Positions 36,046-46,337 of a DNA stretch of 64,000 bases are shown piece by piece. Position numbers and translations under genes: made by a program. A model generated the notes under the pieces. It was not told the origin of the DNA. It saw only the letters and a program-made list of their open reading frames with translations, and ran no database searches. Each line of letters begins with the position of its first letter. Position 1 is the stretch's first letter. Source of the stretch: Shinella kummerowiae (lineage in GTDB: Bacteria; Pseudomonadota; Alphaproteobacteria; Rhizobiales; Rhizobiaceae); assembly GCF_009827055.1 (NCBI RefSeq), contig NZ_WUMK01000003.1, forward strand, positions 496,001-560,000, given 5' to 3'.

Positions 36046-38892
36046 ATGAGCTATATCCCAACGGGCTACGCACCCTACGACTTCGCAAACCGCCGCCATA
36101 TCGGCCCCTCCCCGCGCGAAATGGCCGAGATGCTGGAAGCGGTCGGGGCCGAAAGCCTCGATGCCTTCATCGATGCCATCGTGCCCGCCGATATCCGCCA
36201 GTCGCGCCCGCTCGCCTGGGGCAAGGCGCTTTCCGAGCGCGGCGTGTTGGAACGCCTGCGCGCCGTTGCCGCGAAGAACACGGCCAATGCCAGTTTCATC
36301 GGACAAGGTTACCACGGCACCGTCACGCCGCCCGCGATCCAGCGCAATATCTTCGAGAACCCCGCCTGGTACACCGCCTATACCCCCTATCAGCCGGAGA
36401 TCAGCCAGGGCCGGCTGGAAGCGCTGCTCAACTACCAGACCATGATGGCCGACCTCACCGGGCTCGACGTCGCCAATGCCTCGCTGCTCGACGAAGGCAC
36501 CGCCGCCGCCGAGGCGATGGCGCTGTGCGAGCGCGCGTCACGCACCAAGGCGCGTGCCTTCTTCATCGACCACCATTGCCATCCGCAGACCATCGCGGTG
36601 GTCGCGACCCGCGCCGAACCGCTCGGCTGGGAAGTGATCGTCGGCGATCCCTTCACCGATCTCGACCCGTCGACGGTTTTCGGCGCGTTGTTCCAGTATC
36701 CCGGCACCTATGGCCATGTGCAGGATTTCACCGCGCCGATCGCCGCGCTGAAGCAGGCCGGAGCGCTCGCCGTTGTCGCCGCCGATCCGTTGGCGCTGGC
36801 GCTGCTCAAGCCGCCGGGCGAGATGGGCGCCGACATCGCCATCGGCGCGACCCAGCGCTTCGGCGTGCCGATGGGCTATGGCGGCCCGCATGCGGCCTAT
36901 ATGGCTGTGCGCGCCAACCTCACCCGCTCCATGCCGGGCCGCATCGTCGGCGTCTCGATCGACGCGCGCGGCAACCGCGCCTACCGCCTGTCGCTGCAGA
37001 CGCGCGAGCAGCACATCCGCCGCGAGAAGGCGACGTCGAATGTCTGCACCGCCCAGGCGCTTCTCGCCGTCATGGCCTCGATGTACGGCGTCTTCCACGG
37101 TCCAGACGGCCTGCGCGCCGTCGCCGAACGCATACACCGCAAGATGGTGCGGCTGGTCAAAGGCTTGGAAACGCTCGGCTTCAGCGTCGAGCCGAAAACC
37201 TTCTTTGACACGATCTCGGTGGAATGCGGCCCACGCCGCGACGCCATCCTGGCCGCGGCGCTGCGCGAGGGCGTCAACCTGCGGGCGGTCGGCGAGACGC
37301 GCATCGGCATCGCCTTCGATGAAACGACGCGACGCAGCCACACCGAGGCGATCTGGCGCGCCTTCGGCGGCGGCATGACGGACGACGTGCTGACCCACGA
37401 GTACCGCCTGCCCGAGGCACTGCTGCGCACGTCCGGTTTCATGACCCATCCGGTCTTCCACATGAACCGTGCGGAAGCCGAGATGACACGCTACATGCGC
37501 CGCCTCGCCGACCGCGACCTCGCGCTCGACCGGGCGATGATCCCGCTCGGCTCCTGCACGATGAAACTCAACGCCACAGCCGAGATGATGGCGCTGAGCT
37601 GGCCGGAATTCGCCAACCTGCATCCCTTTGCCCCCGCCGACCAAGCGAAGGGCTATGCCGAGATGCTGACCGACCTCGAAGCGAAACTGTGCCAGATCAC
37701 CGGCTACGACGGCTTTTCCATGCAGCCTAATTCGGGTGCGCAGGGCGAATATGCCGGCCTGCTGGCGATCCGCCGCTACCACGCGGCACGCGGCGAAGGC
37801 CACCGCGACATCTGCCTGATCCCGACCTCGGCGCATGGCACCAATCCGGCCTCCGCACAGATGGCCGGTATGAAGGTGGTCGTGGTCGGTGTCGCGCCCG
37901 ACGGCAACATCGACGTCGCGGATTTCCGCGCCAAGGCGGAGGTCCATGCCGCAAACCTCGCCGCCTGCATGATCACCTATCCCTCGACCCACGGCGTCTT
38001 CGAGACCACCGTGCGCGAGATCTGCGCGATCACCCATGCCCATGGCGGGCAGGTCTATATCGACGGTGCGAACATGAACGCGATGGTCGGCCTGGCACGG
38101 CCCGGCGATATCGGCGGGGACGTCAGTCATCTCAACCTGCACAAGACCTTCGCGATCCCGCATGGCGGCGGCGGACCTGGCATGGGGCCGATCGGCGTCA
38201 AGGCCCATCTTGTGCCGCACCTGCCGGGCAATCCGGCCGAAGGCGACTTCGCCGTTTCCTCCGCCACCTTCGGCTCGGCATCCGTCCTGCTCATCTCCTG
38301 GGCCTATTGCCTGTTGATGGGCGGCGAGGGGCTGACCCAGGCCACCAAGACCGCGATCCTCAACGCCAACTACATCGCCCGGCGGCTGTCGCCGGCCTAT
38401 CCGATCCTCTACAGCTCGGCCGCCGGCCATGTCGCGCATGAATGCATTCTCGATACGCGGGTTTTGAAGGAGCGGGCCGGCGTTTCGGTCGATGATATCG
38501 CCAAGCGCCTGGTCGACTGCGGCTTCCACGCACCGACCATGAGCTGGCCGGTCGCCGGTACGTTGATGGTGGAGCCCACCGAAAGCGAGCCGAAGGCCGA
38601 ACTCGACCGCTTCATCGCGGCCATGCTGGGCATCGCGGCCGAAGCGGAGGCGATTGCAGCCGGCACGCTCGATGCCGACAACAATCCGCTGAAACGCGCG
38701 CCCCACACCGTCGAGGATCTCGTCGGGGAATGGAACCGTCCCTACAGCCGCGAGGCCGCATGCTTCCCGGCAGGCTCGTTCCGCACGGACAAGTATTGGC
38801 CGCCGGTCAACCGGATCGACAATGTCCATGGCGACCGCAACCTGATGTGCAGTTGCCCGCCGCTCGAAAGCTACGCGGAAGCTGCCGAGTGA
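36046..38892 (+). CDS. gcvP: Glycine dehydrogenase (decarboxylating), P-protein
   Basis: 948-residue PLP enzyme decarboxylating glycine and loading GcvH. The PLP lysine is Lys700 in '[17 protein letters not shown]'. The single-chain form (N- and C-halves fused) is the usual one in proteobacteria. ATG at 36046 lies 11 bases after the gcvH stop with GAGGAG upstream, and begins with the normal '[15 protein letters not shown]' stretch. A longer in-frame extension upstream runs through gcvH in another frame and is not real. Confidence 0.96.
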   Translation: MSYIPTGYAPYDFANRRHIGPSPREMAEMLEAVGAESLDAFIDAIVPADIRQSRPLAWGKALSERGVLERLRAVAAKNTANASFIGQGYHGTVTPPAIQRNIFENPAWYTAYTPYQPEISQGRLEALLNYQTMMADLTGLDVANASLLDEGTAAAEAMALCERASRTKARAFFIDHHCHPQTIAVVATRAEPLGWEVIVGDPFTDLDPSTVFGALFQYPGTYGHVQDFTAPIAALKQAGALAVVAADPLALALLKPPGEMGADIAIGATQRFGVPMGYGGPHAAYMAVRANLTRSMPGRIVGVSIDARGNRAYRLSLQTREQHIRREKATSNVCTAQALLAVMASMYGVFHGPDGLRAVAERIHRKMVRLVKGLETLGFSVEPKTFFDTISVECGPRRDAILAAALREGVNLRAVGETRIGIAFDETTRRSHTEAIWRAFGGGMTDDVLTHEYRLPEALLRTSGFMTHPVFHMNRAEAEMTRYMRRLADRDLALDRAMIPLGSCTMKLNATAEMMALSWPEFANLHPFAPADQAKGYAEMLTDLEAKLCQITGYDGFSMQPNSGAQGEYAGLLAIRRYHAARGEGHRDICLIPTSAHGTNPASAQMAGMKVVVVGVAPDGNIDVADFRAKAEVHAANLAACMITYPSTHGVFETTVREICAITHAHGGQVYIDGANMNAMVGLARPGDIGGDVSHLNLHKTFAIPHGGGGPGMGPIGVKAHLVPHLPGNPAEGDFAVSSATFGSASVLLISWAYCLLMGGEGLTQATKTAILNANYIARRLSPAYPILYSSAAGHVAHECILDTRVLKERAGVSVDDIAKRLVDCGFHAPTMSWPVAGTLMVEPTESEPKAELDRFIAAMLGIAAEAEAIAAGTLDADNNPLKRAPHTVEDLVGEWNRPYSREAACFPAGSFRTDKYWPPVNRIDNVHGDRNLMCSCPPLESYAEAAE

Positions 38893-38898
38893 AATCTT

Positions 38899-38923
38899 CG
38901 CCCCCGGTTCACCGCCGGGGGCG
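38899..38923 (+). terminator. GC-rich hairpin between gcvP and sdaA
   Basis: CGCCCCCGG (38899-38907) pairs with CCGGGGGCG (38915-38923). With only a short T-run after it and sdaA starting 18 bases later, it is more likely a partial attenuator or RNA-processing stem than a full terminator. Confidence 0.5.
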
Positions 38924-38941
38924 CTTTGTCAGGATCGATCC

Positions 38942-40324
38942 ATGTTTCTCTCCGTCTTCGATATTTTCAAGATCGGCATCGGCCCGTCCTCGTCCCACAC
39001 GATGGGACCGATGGTCGCCTCTTCGCGTTTCCTCGCGGCGCTCGCCGCCCTCCCGGAAAGGGCGGATTGTGCACGGCTGACAGTCTCCCTACACGGGTCC
39101 CTTGCCTTCACCGGCAAGGGCCATGCCACCGATCGGGCGGTGTTTCTGGGCTTCCTGGGCTTTCTCCCGGAAACGCTCGACCCGGACCAGGCTGAAGCGC
39201 TCGTAAGGCAGTTGCAGGGCACACGGAGCATTGCCGTGCCCGGCATCGGCCCCGTTGCCTTCGACCCCGAAAACGACCTCCTCTTCGACTATGGGCCGCC
39301 CCTGCCGGGCCATGCCAACGGCATGACCTTCACGGCACTCGGTCCTTCCGGCGGCGTTCTGTTGCGGCAGGTCTGGTATTCCATCGGCGGCGGTTTTGTC
39401 GTCAACGAAGACGAGCTTTCCGGCGTGTCGGCGTCACCGGACGTCGCGGCAGCTGAGGTGCCCTATCCTTTCACTTCCGCCGTTGAAATGCTGCGGATGG
39501 GACGAAGCACCGGCCTGTCGATCGCAGCAATGAAGGAGGCGAACGAGCGCATCCGCCACGGCGCTGATCTGGAGCCCGGGCTCGAGCGCTTGCAGGCGGC
39601 GATGGACGGCTGCCTCGACCGGGGCCTTACGCAGGACGGGATCCTTCCCGGCGGACTGTCGGTCCGTCGCCGCGCCCGCGCGCTTCATCAACAATTGCTG
39701 CACGAACGGGGAAGCAACCGGGCGCAGCCGCATGCCGCCACCGACTGGCTGCTCGTCTATGCGATGGCCGTCAACGAAGAGAATGCGGCGGGAGGGCGCG
39801 TCGTGACGGCGCCGACCAATGGTGCTGCCGGCGTCGTGCCGGCCGTGCTGCGCTATTACCGCGATCATTGTATCGGTGCCAGCACCGACGGTGCGCGGCA
39901 GTTCCTGCTGACCGCGGCCGCGATCGGTGGCTTGATCAAACATCGCGCTTCGATTTCGGGGGCGGAATGCGGTTGTCAGGCCGAGGTCGGTTCGGCCGCC
40001 GCCATGGCCGCTGCCGGGCTTTGCGCAGCCCTCGGCGGAACCAACGAGCAGGTCGAGAACGCAGCCGAAATCGCACTTGAGCATCACCTCGGCATGACTT
40101 GCGATCCTGTCGCAGGGCTCGTCCAGGTGCCGTGCATCGAGCGCAATGGGCTTGGCGCCATCAAGGCCGTATCGGCGGCAAGCCTCGCTCTGCGCGGCGA
40201 TGGACAGCACTTCATGCCGCTCGACAATTGCATCGAAACGATGCGCCAGACCGGGCAGGACATGGCCGAAAAATACAAGGAGACGTCGATCGGCGGGCTG
40301 GCCGTCAATCTCCCGGAATGTTGA
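38942..40324 (+). CDS. sdaA: L-serine ammonia-lyase, iron-sulfur type
   Basis: 460-residue single-chain enzyme converting L-serine to pyruvate and ammonia. Three cluster cysteines are visible, Cys343 ('GAECGCQAE'), Cys387 ('MTCDPVAG') and Cys398 ('[10 protein letters not shown]'), almost the spacing I know from E. coli SdaA. '[11 protein letters not shown]' near the N-terminus is the beta-domain signature. As last gene of the glycine cleavage operon it draws the serine made by GlyA into pyruvate. A strong terminator follows. Confidence 0.95.
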   Translation: MFLSVFDIFKIGIGPSSSHTMGPMVASSRFLAALAALPERADCARLTVSLHGSLAFTGKGHATDRAVFLGFLGFLPETLDPDQAEALVRQLQGTRSIAVPGIGPVAFDPENDLLFDYGPPLPGHANGMTFTALGPSGGVLLRQVWYSIGGGFVVNEDELSGVSASPDVAAAEVPYPFTSAVEMLRMGRSTGLSIAAMKEANERIRHGADLEPGLERLQAAMDGCLDRGLTQDGILPGGLSVRRRARALHQQLLHERGSNRAQPHAATDWLLVYAMAVNEENAAGGRVVTAPTNGAAGVVPAVLRYYRDHCIGASTDGARQFLLTAAAIGGLIKHRASISGAECGCQAEVGSAAAMAAAGLCAALGGTNEQVENAAEIALEHHLGMTCDPVAGLVQVPCIERNGLGAIKAVSAASLALRGDGQHFMPLDNCIETMRQTGQDMAEKYKETSIGGLAVNLPEC

Positions 40325-40362
40325 GGCACCTGTCCTCGACATCCAGGCAAATCGACGAACAG

Positions 40363-40398
40363 AAAACCCGCCGCTGATTCCAGCGGCGGGTTTTTGTC
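40363..40398. terminator. Strong bidirectional intrinsic terminator
   Basis: CCCGCCGCTG (40367-40376) pairs with CAGCGGCGGG (40381-40390) around ATTC, flanked by AAAA on the left and TTTTTGTCTTT on the right. It ends the glycine operon and, on the other strand, probably the convergent permease transcript. Confidence 0.9.
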
Positions 40399-40416
40399 TT
40401 TAACTCCGGCCTCCGC

Positions 40417-41814
40417 TCAGGCCGCCTTGCGCCAGAGCTTCGACAGAGCCCAGAGCCCGACAGCAATACCCGCCAGGACCAGCTCGCCGATCAGGAAGTC
40501 CGTGGTCTGCGTCACGAGAGCATAGCCGGTGAAGCCGACGACGATGATGGGCGGCAGCGGCCAGAACGGCATCTTGAACGGCCGGGGGACACGCTTCTGG
40601 GAAATGCGGCTCCAGAACGCGGCGATTCCGACGAAGAAATAGACCGTCGCAATCATGGTTCCGGCGAACATGATGAGCCAGTCGAGGCTGGACATCATGA
40701 TCAGGAACGCCGACGGGACAAGCAGCGCAGCAACGCCCCAGCCCGGCGAACGGAAGCGGTTCAGCTCAGCAAGCCTGTTGCCGATCACCGGTGGCCAGAG
40801 GCCGTCGCGCGCCGAGGCGAAGACGCCACGGGCGAAATACATCTGCAGCGTCAGGGCCGCGTTGAAGAGCGCCGCGATGACGCCGATGTTGACGATCGTG
40901 CTGGCCCAGGGGCCGAGCGCGCTTTCGACCGCCGAAACGATCGGCGCGTCCGATTGCAGGAAGGCGACGAGGTCCGGCGCGGCAATGACCCCGGCGAAGA
41001 GCGGGATAGTGATGAGGATTGAGGCAAGGATTGCCGCATAGATCACCGCCTTGCCGACATCATGCGCGCCGCCCTTGAGCTCCTCGACGAAGCCGCACAC
41101 GGCATCATAGCCGTTCAGCACGTTGAAGGCCGGGGCGAGCGTCGCCAATGCAATACCAAGCGTCAGGGGCACGAGTTGTCCGTTTTCGAGCACGACCGGG
41201 TGGAACACGATCTCAACCGGATTCTGCACCGGAGCGACAATGGCCGCCAGGACGATGAGCCCGACCACGATGAGCTGCACGAAAAGAATGGCGATGTTCA
41301 CCTTTGCGCCGATCTCGACCTTGGTGATGGCAATGGCGCCGGAGATAGCCAGCAACACGAATGCGATCACCTCGTTGGGCACCGTGATCCACGGAAGCAT
41401 GTTCTTCAGGAAAATCGGGATGCCCAGGAGCAGCGACGCGGGGATCACGATGCCCTGCGTGACGAAATTGAACAGCGTAATCCAGGCGAGTGGCTCGGGC
41501 AGCGCACTGCGCACCATCGAATATGAGCCACCCGTCGACGGATACGTGGAGGCAAGCTCCCCCAGGCACATCGCAATCAGGACGACAACGACGCTGAGGA
41601 TCAGCATCGCTCCAACGCCGAACGTCCCGCCGACCTGAAACACACCGGCCGTCAGCAGCAGGACGGCCATTGCCGGCGAGGCATCGGCCATGGCCAGGCA
41701 CACCACATGCGAAACCTCGAGGCGCCGCCGGAGCGTATGCGCCTCCCCCTCAGGCGCCGCCCCTTCAAACTCCGGGCTCTGCCCGACCCCTTCCAGCATT
41801 TTTGTCGATGACAT
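40417..41814 (-). CDS. APC-superfamily amino acid permease
   Basis: 465-residue inner-membrane transporter with about twelve helices. 'CLGELASTYPSTGGSYSMVR' (helix 2-3) and 'LNGYDAVCGFVEELKGG' are typical of amino-acid/polyamine permeases. The charged N-terminus of about 30 residues is cytosolic. Its substrate is not readable; convergence with the glycine operon is not proof of a link. Transcription probably starts at the sigma70-like promoter near 41965-41993. Confidence 0.88.
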   Translation of the reverse strand: MSSTKMLEGVGQSPEFEGAAPEGEAHTLRRRLEVSHVVCLAMADASPAMAVLLLTAGVFQVGGTFGVGAMLILSVVVVLIAMCLGELASTYPSTGGSYSMVRSALPEPLAWITLFNFVTQGIVIPASLLLGIPIFLKNMLPWITVPNEVIAFVLLAISGAIAITKVEIGAKVNIAILFVQLIVVGLIVLAAIVAPVQNPVEIVFHPVVLENGQLVPLTLGIALATLAPAFNVLNGYDAVCGFVEELKGGAHDVGKAVIYAAILASILITIPLFAGVIAAPDLVAFLQSDAPIVSAVESALGPWASTIVNIGVIAALFNAALTLQMYFARGVFASARDGLWPPVIGNRLAELNRFRSPGWGVAALLVPSAFLIMMSSLDWLIMFAGTMIATVYFFVGIAAFWSRISQKRVPRPFKMPFWPLPPIIVVGFTGYALVTQTTDFLIGELVLAGIAVGLWALSKLWRKAA

Positions 41815-42197
41815 CGTTCACTCCTCCCTCTCCGCACCCTGCATGGATGCGCCTCCAACCGTCAGATCAAAGTCCGCATGCGCTGCGCGACGTTCGACAC
41901 TCCACTCGAACATCCACGCGGGCTCCAATAGCTTTGAGTCTCTTAAAGTTTTTATTGAGTAAAATTTTTAATCGCGAAAATTCTTGTCGTCAACGATGAA
42001 TGCGTTAACGGCTCGATGAGATTTCGATTTAATGCCATGCAACGATGCATCGCCTTCGGCAAAGGGCAGCCAATCGGGATCAAGGCCCGGCCTTGAGAGA
42101 AAGCAAAGTGGGCATTGCTCCGCTCTAAGTCGTTTGGCTGGGGGCCCCAGGGGCTGCCCGGCTCACGACCTGCTTGACCTGAAACCTCAGGCTCAGG
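41815..42197. other. Intergenic region between permease and TPR regulator genes
   Basis: 383 bases without a gene I can support. 41925-42010 is strikingly AT-rich for this window and carries the permease promoter; the rest (42030-42197) is ordinary GC-rich sequence downstream of the regulator gene with no clear terminator. Confidence 0.6.
41965..41993 (-). promoter_or_regulatory. Sigma70-like promoter of the amino acid permease
   Basis: On the minus strand TTGACG (41988-41993), a 17-base spacer, then TAAAAA (41965-41970), within an AT-rich stretch. This predicts a leader of about 140 bases before the permease ATG. Confidence 0.5.
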
Positions 42198-43790
42198 TCA
42201 TTCAGGCAGTCCCGCCAAACGCAAGCCCTCGGAAAAACGGGCAAGGTCTTCCGGCCGACGGATCGGCAGCCAGTCCTTCAGGTTCGCGAGGCTCAGCGAC
42301 GGGTCGAGGGCTTGCAGGCGTTCCATCGCCTTCTGGGCATCCTCGAGCCGCCCAGCCAGGGCATGGCTTGCCGCCACGATGGCGACGGTGACGAGGAGGC
42401 TCGGCAGGTTGCCCAGCGCATCTTCCGCCGAAGCCAGCGCAGAATCGTAGCGCCCGGCGGAGAAGTGGGCGAGCGCCATGCCGGCCTGTATGCGGAACAT
42501 TTCCGGATCCAGCGGGCTGAGGCGCACAGCATGCGTAAGGTTTTCAACCGCGCTGTCCGTCTCACCCCGGAAAATGCGCAAGACGCCGCCGAGGAACCAG
42601 GCGGTAGCAAAATTGGGATTGAGTAGCCGTGCCCGATCGATGAGCGCGATACCGCCATCGAGATCGCCGGTCAGGTGGGCGAGCGCGTGACCGCCGCGGG
42701 TCAACGCCACGGCATCGTTCCGGCCAAACTCCACCGCCAGCCGCGCCAGCCGCATCCCCTCGGCAACCTCTTTTGCGGGATCGGCCATCCAACCATTGAG
42801 TTTTCGCCAGAAGTAACACCAGGCAGCCCCGCCATAGGCCGAGGCGAATTCGGGGTCGCGTTCAATCGCCCTGGAAAACAGCGGGAGCGCCGTGTCGATG
42901 GCGGTGCGTGTTCCGATATGGAGGCTGGCCACGCCGCGCAGATAGTAGTCATAGGCGTCCAGGCTTTCCGTCGGCTTGCGCTTCGCGCGCTCGATCTCCG
43001 CTCTTTCGAGCTGCGGCGCGATAGCCCCTACGACGCTTTGCGCAACCCGGTCCTGCAGGTCGAAAATGTCGTCGAATGCCCCTTCGAAGCGCTCCGCCCA
43101 GAGATGCGCGCCGGTCGTCGCGTCGAGAAGCTGCCCGGTGATGCGCACCCTGTTTGCGGATTTGCGCACGCTGCCTTCCAGCACATAGCGCACGCCAAGT
43201 TCCCGGCCGACATCCTTTACGTCAACGATGCGGTCCTTGTAGGTGAAGCTCGAATTGCGCGCGATGACGAACAGCCAGCGCACGCGCGACAGGGCCGTGA
43301 TGATGTCCTCCACCACACCATCGGTGAAATATTGCTGCTCCGGGTCACCACTCAAATTCTGGAAGGGCAGCACGGTAATCGATGGCTTGTCGGGAAGGGG
43401 GAGCGGAGACGATACCCCTACAGTTGCGCTGAAACCGTCTTTGTCGCCCACGCCCTCGGGCTGGCGCCCCTCCTCCGCCTCGCTGGATGTGATGTCGCCG
43501 ACAAAGCGAAAGCCCTTGCGGGCCACGGTGCGCACAAGGCGCTGCTCCTCGCCGCTGTCGCCAATCGCCCTGCGAACCGCATTGATATGGCTGGTGATCG
43601 TCGATTCCGAGACGATGCGGCCGCCCCACACCGCCTCCAGCAGATCATCCTTGCTGGTAACGCGGTCGCGATGCGTGATGAGGTGCAGCAGGAGGTCGAA
43701 TGCCTGCGGCCCCAAGGCAACGGCCTGGCCGCGCAGCATCAGCTCCCGGCGTTCCGGATCGAGCACATAGTCTCCGAACATGAACCGCAC
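42198..43790 (-). CDS. CadC-like winged-helix regulator with TolB-like and TPR domains
   Basis: 530 residues. An OmpR-type winged helix (about 1-95, 'STITSHINAVRRAIGDSGEE', 'GFRFVGDI') is followed by a TolB/FlgO-like domain (about 130-240, 'ITVLPFQNLSGDPEQQYFTD', 'YVLEGSVRKSANRVRITGQL') and TPR-like helices to the end. No transmembrane segment is seen, so it is a soluble relative of CadC-type regulators, a group common in Rhizobiales whose signals are mostly unknown. Start is GTG at 43790; ATG at 43781 is a possible alternative. It stands alone with no obvious target operon. Confidence 0.82.
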   Translation of the reverse strand: MRFMFGDYVLDPERRELMLRGQAVALGPQAFDLLLHLITHRDRVTSKDDLLEAVWGGRIVSESTITSHINAVRRAIGDSGEEQRLVRTVARKGFRFVGDITSSEAEEGRQPEGVGDKDGFSATVGVSSPLPLPDKPSITVLPFQNLSGDPEQQYFTDGVVEDIITALSRVRWLFVIARNSSFTYKDRIVDVKDVGRELGVRYVLEGSVRKSANRVRITGQLLDATTGAHLWAERFEGAFDDIFDLQDRVAQSVVGAIAPQLERAEIERAKRKPTESLDAYDYYLRGVASLHIGTRTAIDTALPLFSRAIERDPEFASAYGGAAWCYFWRKLNGWMADPAKEVAEGMRLARLAVEFGRNDAVALTRGGHALAHLTGDLDGGIALIDRARLLNPNFATAWFLGGVLRIFRGETDSAVENLTHAVRLSPLDPEMFRIQAGMALAHFSAGRYDSALASAEDALGNLPSLLVTVAIVAASHALAGRLEDAQKAMERLQALDPSLSLANLKDWLPIRRPEDLARFSEGLRLAGLPE

Positions 43791-44049
43791 GTCGCATCCC
43801 CTGGGCCGAGCGCAGCAAATCCCTCACCGAGGCAGCCTGCGAATATCTCCATGCATCGATAGCATGGCCAAGTGTGGTTCGTGCATCCTATGCCTGCATC
43901 TGGCAAGCGCCTTGGAGGGAAACGCAAGCTTTTCTCGAAGATAATTTGGGCGGCAGCCAAGGACCTCTCCGGCACCGACCTTGGACCCGGCTTTAGCTTT
44001 CGTCCACCGGCGGCGCGCTCGTTGCGGCCCTCCCCTCACGTTTTGAACG

Positions 44050-45219
44050 TCAGATCAGGCCGAGACGCTCGGCAAGCTCCCGGGCGGCCGCGGCGCCGGC
44101 GCGGTTGGCGCCGATGGTGGAGGCGGACGGCCCGTATCCCACGAGGTGGATGCGCGGATCCTTCACGATTTCGGTGGCGAGCCGTCCCGCCATGACGATG
44201 CCACCGTTCTCCCCGCGCAGTTGCAAGGGCGCAAGATGATCGAGCGAACTGCGAAACCCTGTCGCCCACAGGATGACGTCGGCCCTCTGCTCCGTGCCAT
44301 CGGGCCAACGTATGCCATGCGCGGTGATCTCGCTGAACATCGGCAGGCGCTTGAGCGCGCCGCGTGCCGCCGCCGCACGCAGCGCCGGCGTCCAGGGAAT
44401 TCCGGTGACCGACACGACGGAGCCCGGAACCAGCCCGTTCCGCACCTTGTCCTCGACAATGGCGACCGCAGCGCGGCCGTCCTCCGGCGTGAAAGGCCGG
44501 TCGCGAAACTGCGGCTCGCGCCGCGTGACCCAGCTTGTCGTCGTCACCTGTGAAATCTCATCGAGATGCTGGAGCGCGGAAATACCACTACCGACGATGA
44601 CGACGTGCTGGCCGGCGAATTCGGCGGCCGTCCGGTAGTCGCGGGAATGCAGCTGCCGCCCCTGAAACAGCGCGGCGCCAGGATAATCGGGCACCTGCGG
44701 GGTCTCCCACGTTCCGGTGGCATTGATGATGCCACCGGCCGAAAAGGCCTCGCGATCCGTTTCCACCCGAAGCCGCTCGAAGCGATTGCAGACAACCTTG
44801 ACGGTGACCGGCCGATAGACCGGCAGCCGGAACTTTTCCTCATAGGCGGCAAAATAGCCCGGCACCGCGACCGATGCCCGCGCCTCGGTCTCGCCTGCCG
44901 GCACCACCTCGGCAAACTCCATGCCGGGCAGGTCGTGAACCCGGTTGACGGTGCTGAGCGTCAGCGACGGCCAGCGATGCTGCCAGGCGCCGCCCGGCTT
45001 CTCATTCTTGTCGAGCACGATGAAATTGCGGCCCGGCCGCAGACCCAGCCGCATGAGGTGATAGGCCGATGACAACCCCGCCTGACCGGCGCCAATCACC
45101 ACGATGTCGACCTTGATGGCCGCGCGCAGACCCGCCTCGTGGGGCGGCGTTTCAGGTGGCAAAGCTGGCAAATCGATCCCCATTCTTCCCGGTGGCCTGA
45201 CACTATCCGGATACTTCAT
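44050..45219 (-). CDS. Flavin-containing monooxygenase-like FAD/NAD(P) oxidoreductase
   Basis: 389 residues with two Rossmann sites: FAD 'IVVIGAGQAGLSSAYHLMRL' (about 39-58) and NAD(P) 'HVVIVGSGISALQHL' (mid-protein). 'KPGGAWQHRWPSLTLSTVN' resembles Baeyer-Villiger/FMO-type proteins, and 'ILWATGFRSSLDHL' is the ATG motif near the C-terminus. Members include CzcO-like proteins once called potassium-transport flavoproteins; the substrate is unknown. It has no close operon partner, with LysR genes nearby. Confidence 0.82.
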   Translation of the reverse strand: MKYPDSVRPPGRMGIDLPALPPETPPHEAGLRAAIKVDIVVIGAGQAGLSSAYHLMRLGLRPGRNFIVLDKNEKPGGAWQHRWPSLTLSTVNRVHDLPGMEFAEVVPAGETEARASVAVPGYFAAYEEKFRLPVYRPVTVKVVCNRFERLRVETDREAFSAGGIINATGTWETPQVPDYPGAALFQGRQLHSRDYRTAAEFAGQHVVIVGSGISALQHLDEISQVTTTSWVTRREPQFRDRPFTPEDGRAAVAIVEDKVRNGLVPGSVVSVTGIPWTPALRAAAARGALKRLPMFSEITAHGIRWPDGTEQRADVILWATGFRSSLDHLAPLQLRGENGGIVMAGRLATEIVKDPRIHLVGYGPSASTIGANRAGAAAARELAERLGLI

Positions 45220-45274
45220 TGTCGGCCCGGTGAAAACCGGAACCGTCCCTGCGGGTTTGTCCGATCTGCCCTGA

Positions 45275-46204
45275 TCACCTGTCCTGGATTTGCTGCTCGG
45301 CCCGGCTCAAAGCCGCGTACTCCGCGGCAAGGTAATCCATCAGCGCGCGCACGGAGGGTAGCAGCCCACGCCGGGACGGGAAGACGGCGTGGATGATGCC
45401 GGCGCGCGGCGCCCAGTGCGGCAGGATGTCGATGAGGCGGCCGGCCGAAAGATCGTCCTGCACGACCATGGTCGGGAACTGACCGACGCCGATGCCGGAC
45501 AGGGCGGCCTGACGAAGCGCCACCATGTCCTCCGTCACCAGCCGCGGATCGTGCGGCACGATGGCCGTCGCGCCCTGCGGCCCGTCCAGCCGCCATTCGT
45601 GCCCGCCGGACGACGGTCCCCAGGCGAGGCTCGGCATGACCGTCAGGTCCGCCGGCACGATGGGCCGTGAAAAACATCCCTCCACCAAATCCGGGCTTGC
45701 GACCAGCCGCTGGGTGCTCTCGGCAAGCTTGCGGACCACGAGGTCGCTGTCGTCCAGCGGAGGGAAGCGCACGCGGATGGCGATGTCGAAGCCCTCCCTG
45801 ATGACATCGACACGCCGGTTGGTGCTTTCCAGATGAACGTGGACCTGGGGATGCTTCGCCATGAAGCGGGCGACCATCGTCCCGATCTGGAAATAGATCA
45901 CGGACGACGGGCAGCTTATTCTCACGGTGCCGCGCGGTTCGGCACGCATGCGCTCGATCACCTCCTGTGCCGCTTCCGCCTCCACCACCATCGCCAGACA
46001 ATAGCGATAGAATTCCTGGCCGATCTCCGTCACCGTGAACTGCCGCGTGGAACGCTGCACGAGGCGGACGCCGAGGCTCTCCTCCAGCATGCCGATGCGG
46101 CGGCTGAGCCGCGAGCGCGGCATGCCGAGCTTGCGGGCAGCCGCCGCAAAGCCGTTCTGCTCGACCACATCGACGAAGAAGCGGAAATCGTTGAGGTCCT
46201 GCAT
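45275..46204 (-). CDS. LysR-family regulator of the pirin operon
   Basis: 309 residues with winged helix 'FAAAARKLGMPRSRLSRRI' (about 19-37) and the effector domain; the sequence belongs to the large DsdC/PA2758-like subgroup common next to pirin and oxidoreductase genes. It diverges from the pirin gene; a perfect 8+8 palindrome sits 20-37 bases upstream of its ATG. Confidence 0.9.
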   Translation of the reverse strand: MQDLNDFRFFVDVVEQNGFAAAARKLGMPRSRLSRRIGMLEESLGVRLVQRSTRQFTVTEIGQEFYRYCLAMVVEAEAAQEVIERMRAEPRGTVRISCPSSVIYFQIGTMVARFMAKHPQVHVHLESTNRRVDVIREGFDIAIRVRFPPLDDSDLVVRKLAESTQRLVASPDLVEGCFSRPIVPADLTVMPSLAWGPSSGGHEWRLDGPQGATAIVPHDPRLVTEDMVALRQAALSGIGVGQFPTMVVQDDLSAGRLIDILPHWAPRAGIIHAVFPSRRGLLPSVRALMDYLAAEYAALSRAEQQIQDR

Positions 46205-46223
46205 GGCGGTTTCGCTCTCATAT

Positions 46224-46241
46224 TGTCCTGATTTCAGGACA
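46224..46241. promoter_or_regulatory. Perfect palindromic operator between LysR and pirin genes
   Basis: TGTCCTGA-TT-TCAGGACA. An 18-base perfect inverted repeat in the 133-base divergent gap, close to the LysR start. It is a strong candidate for the LysR binding site controlling both directions. Confidence 0.65.
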
Positions 46242-46337
46242 TAGTAGCACGATATTGCCGTCTACTGCCAGTTTTGGTGCAGCCGTATATTGCTCTTAAC
46301 GGATCGCCCAACGGCAGATCCTCAAGGAGCACCTACG

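Noticed and set aside
36538-38829. 763-residue open frame antisense to gcvP
   Set aside because: Long antisense frames are expected in GC-rich genes. It is rich in Arg, Gly and His with no domain, and gcvP on the other strand is certain.
42032-42391. 119-residue plus-strand open frame beside the TPR regulator
   Set aside because: It crosses into the regulator gene on the other strand and has no ribosome site or recognisable sequence; treated as chance.
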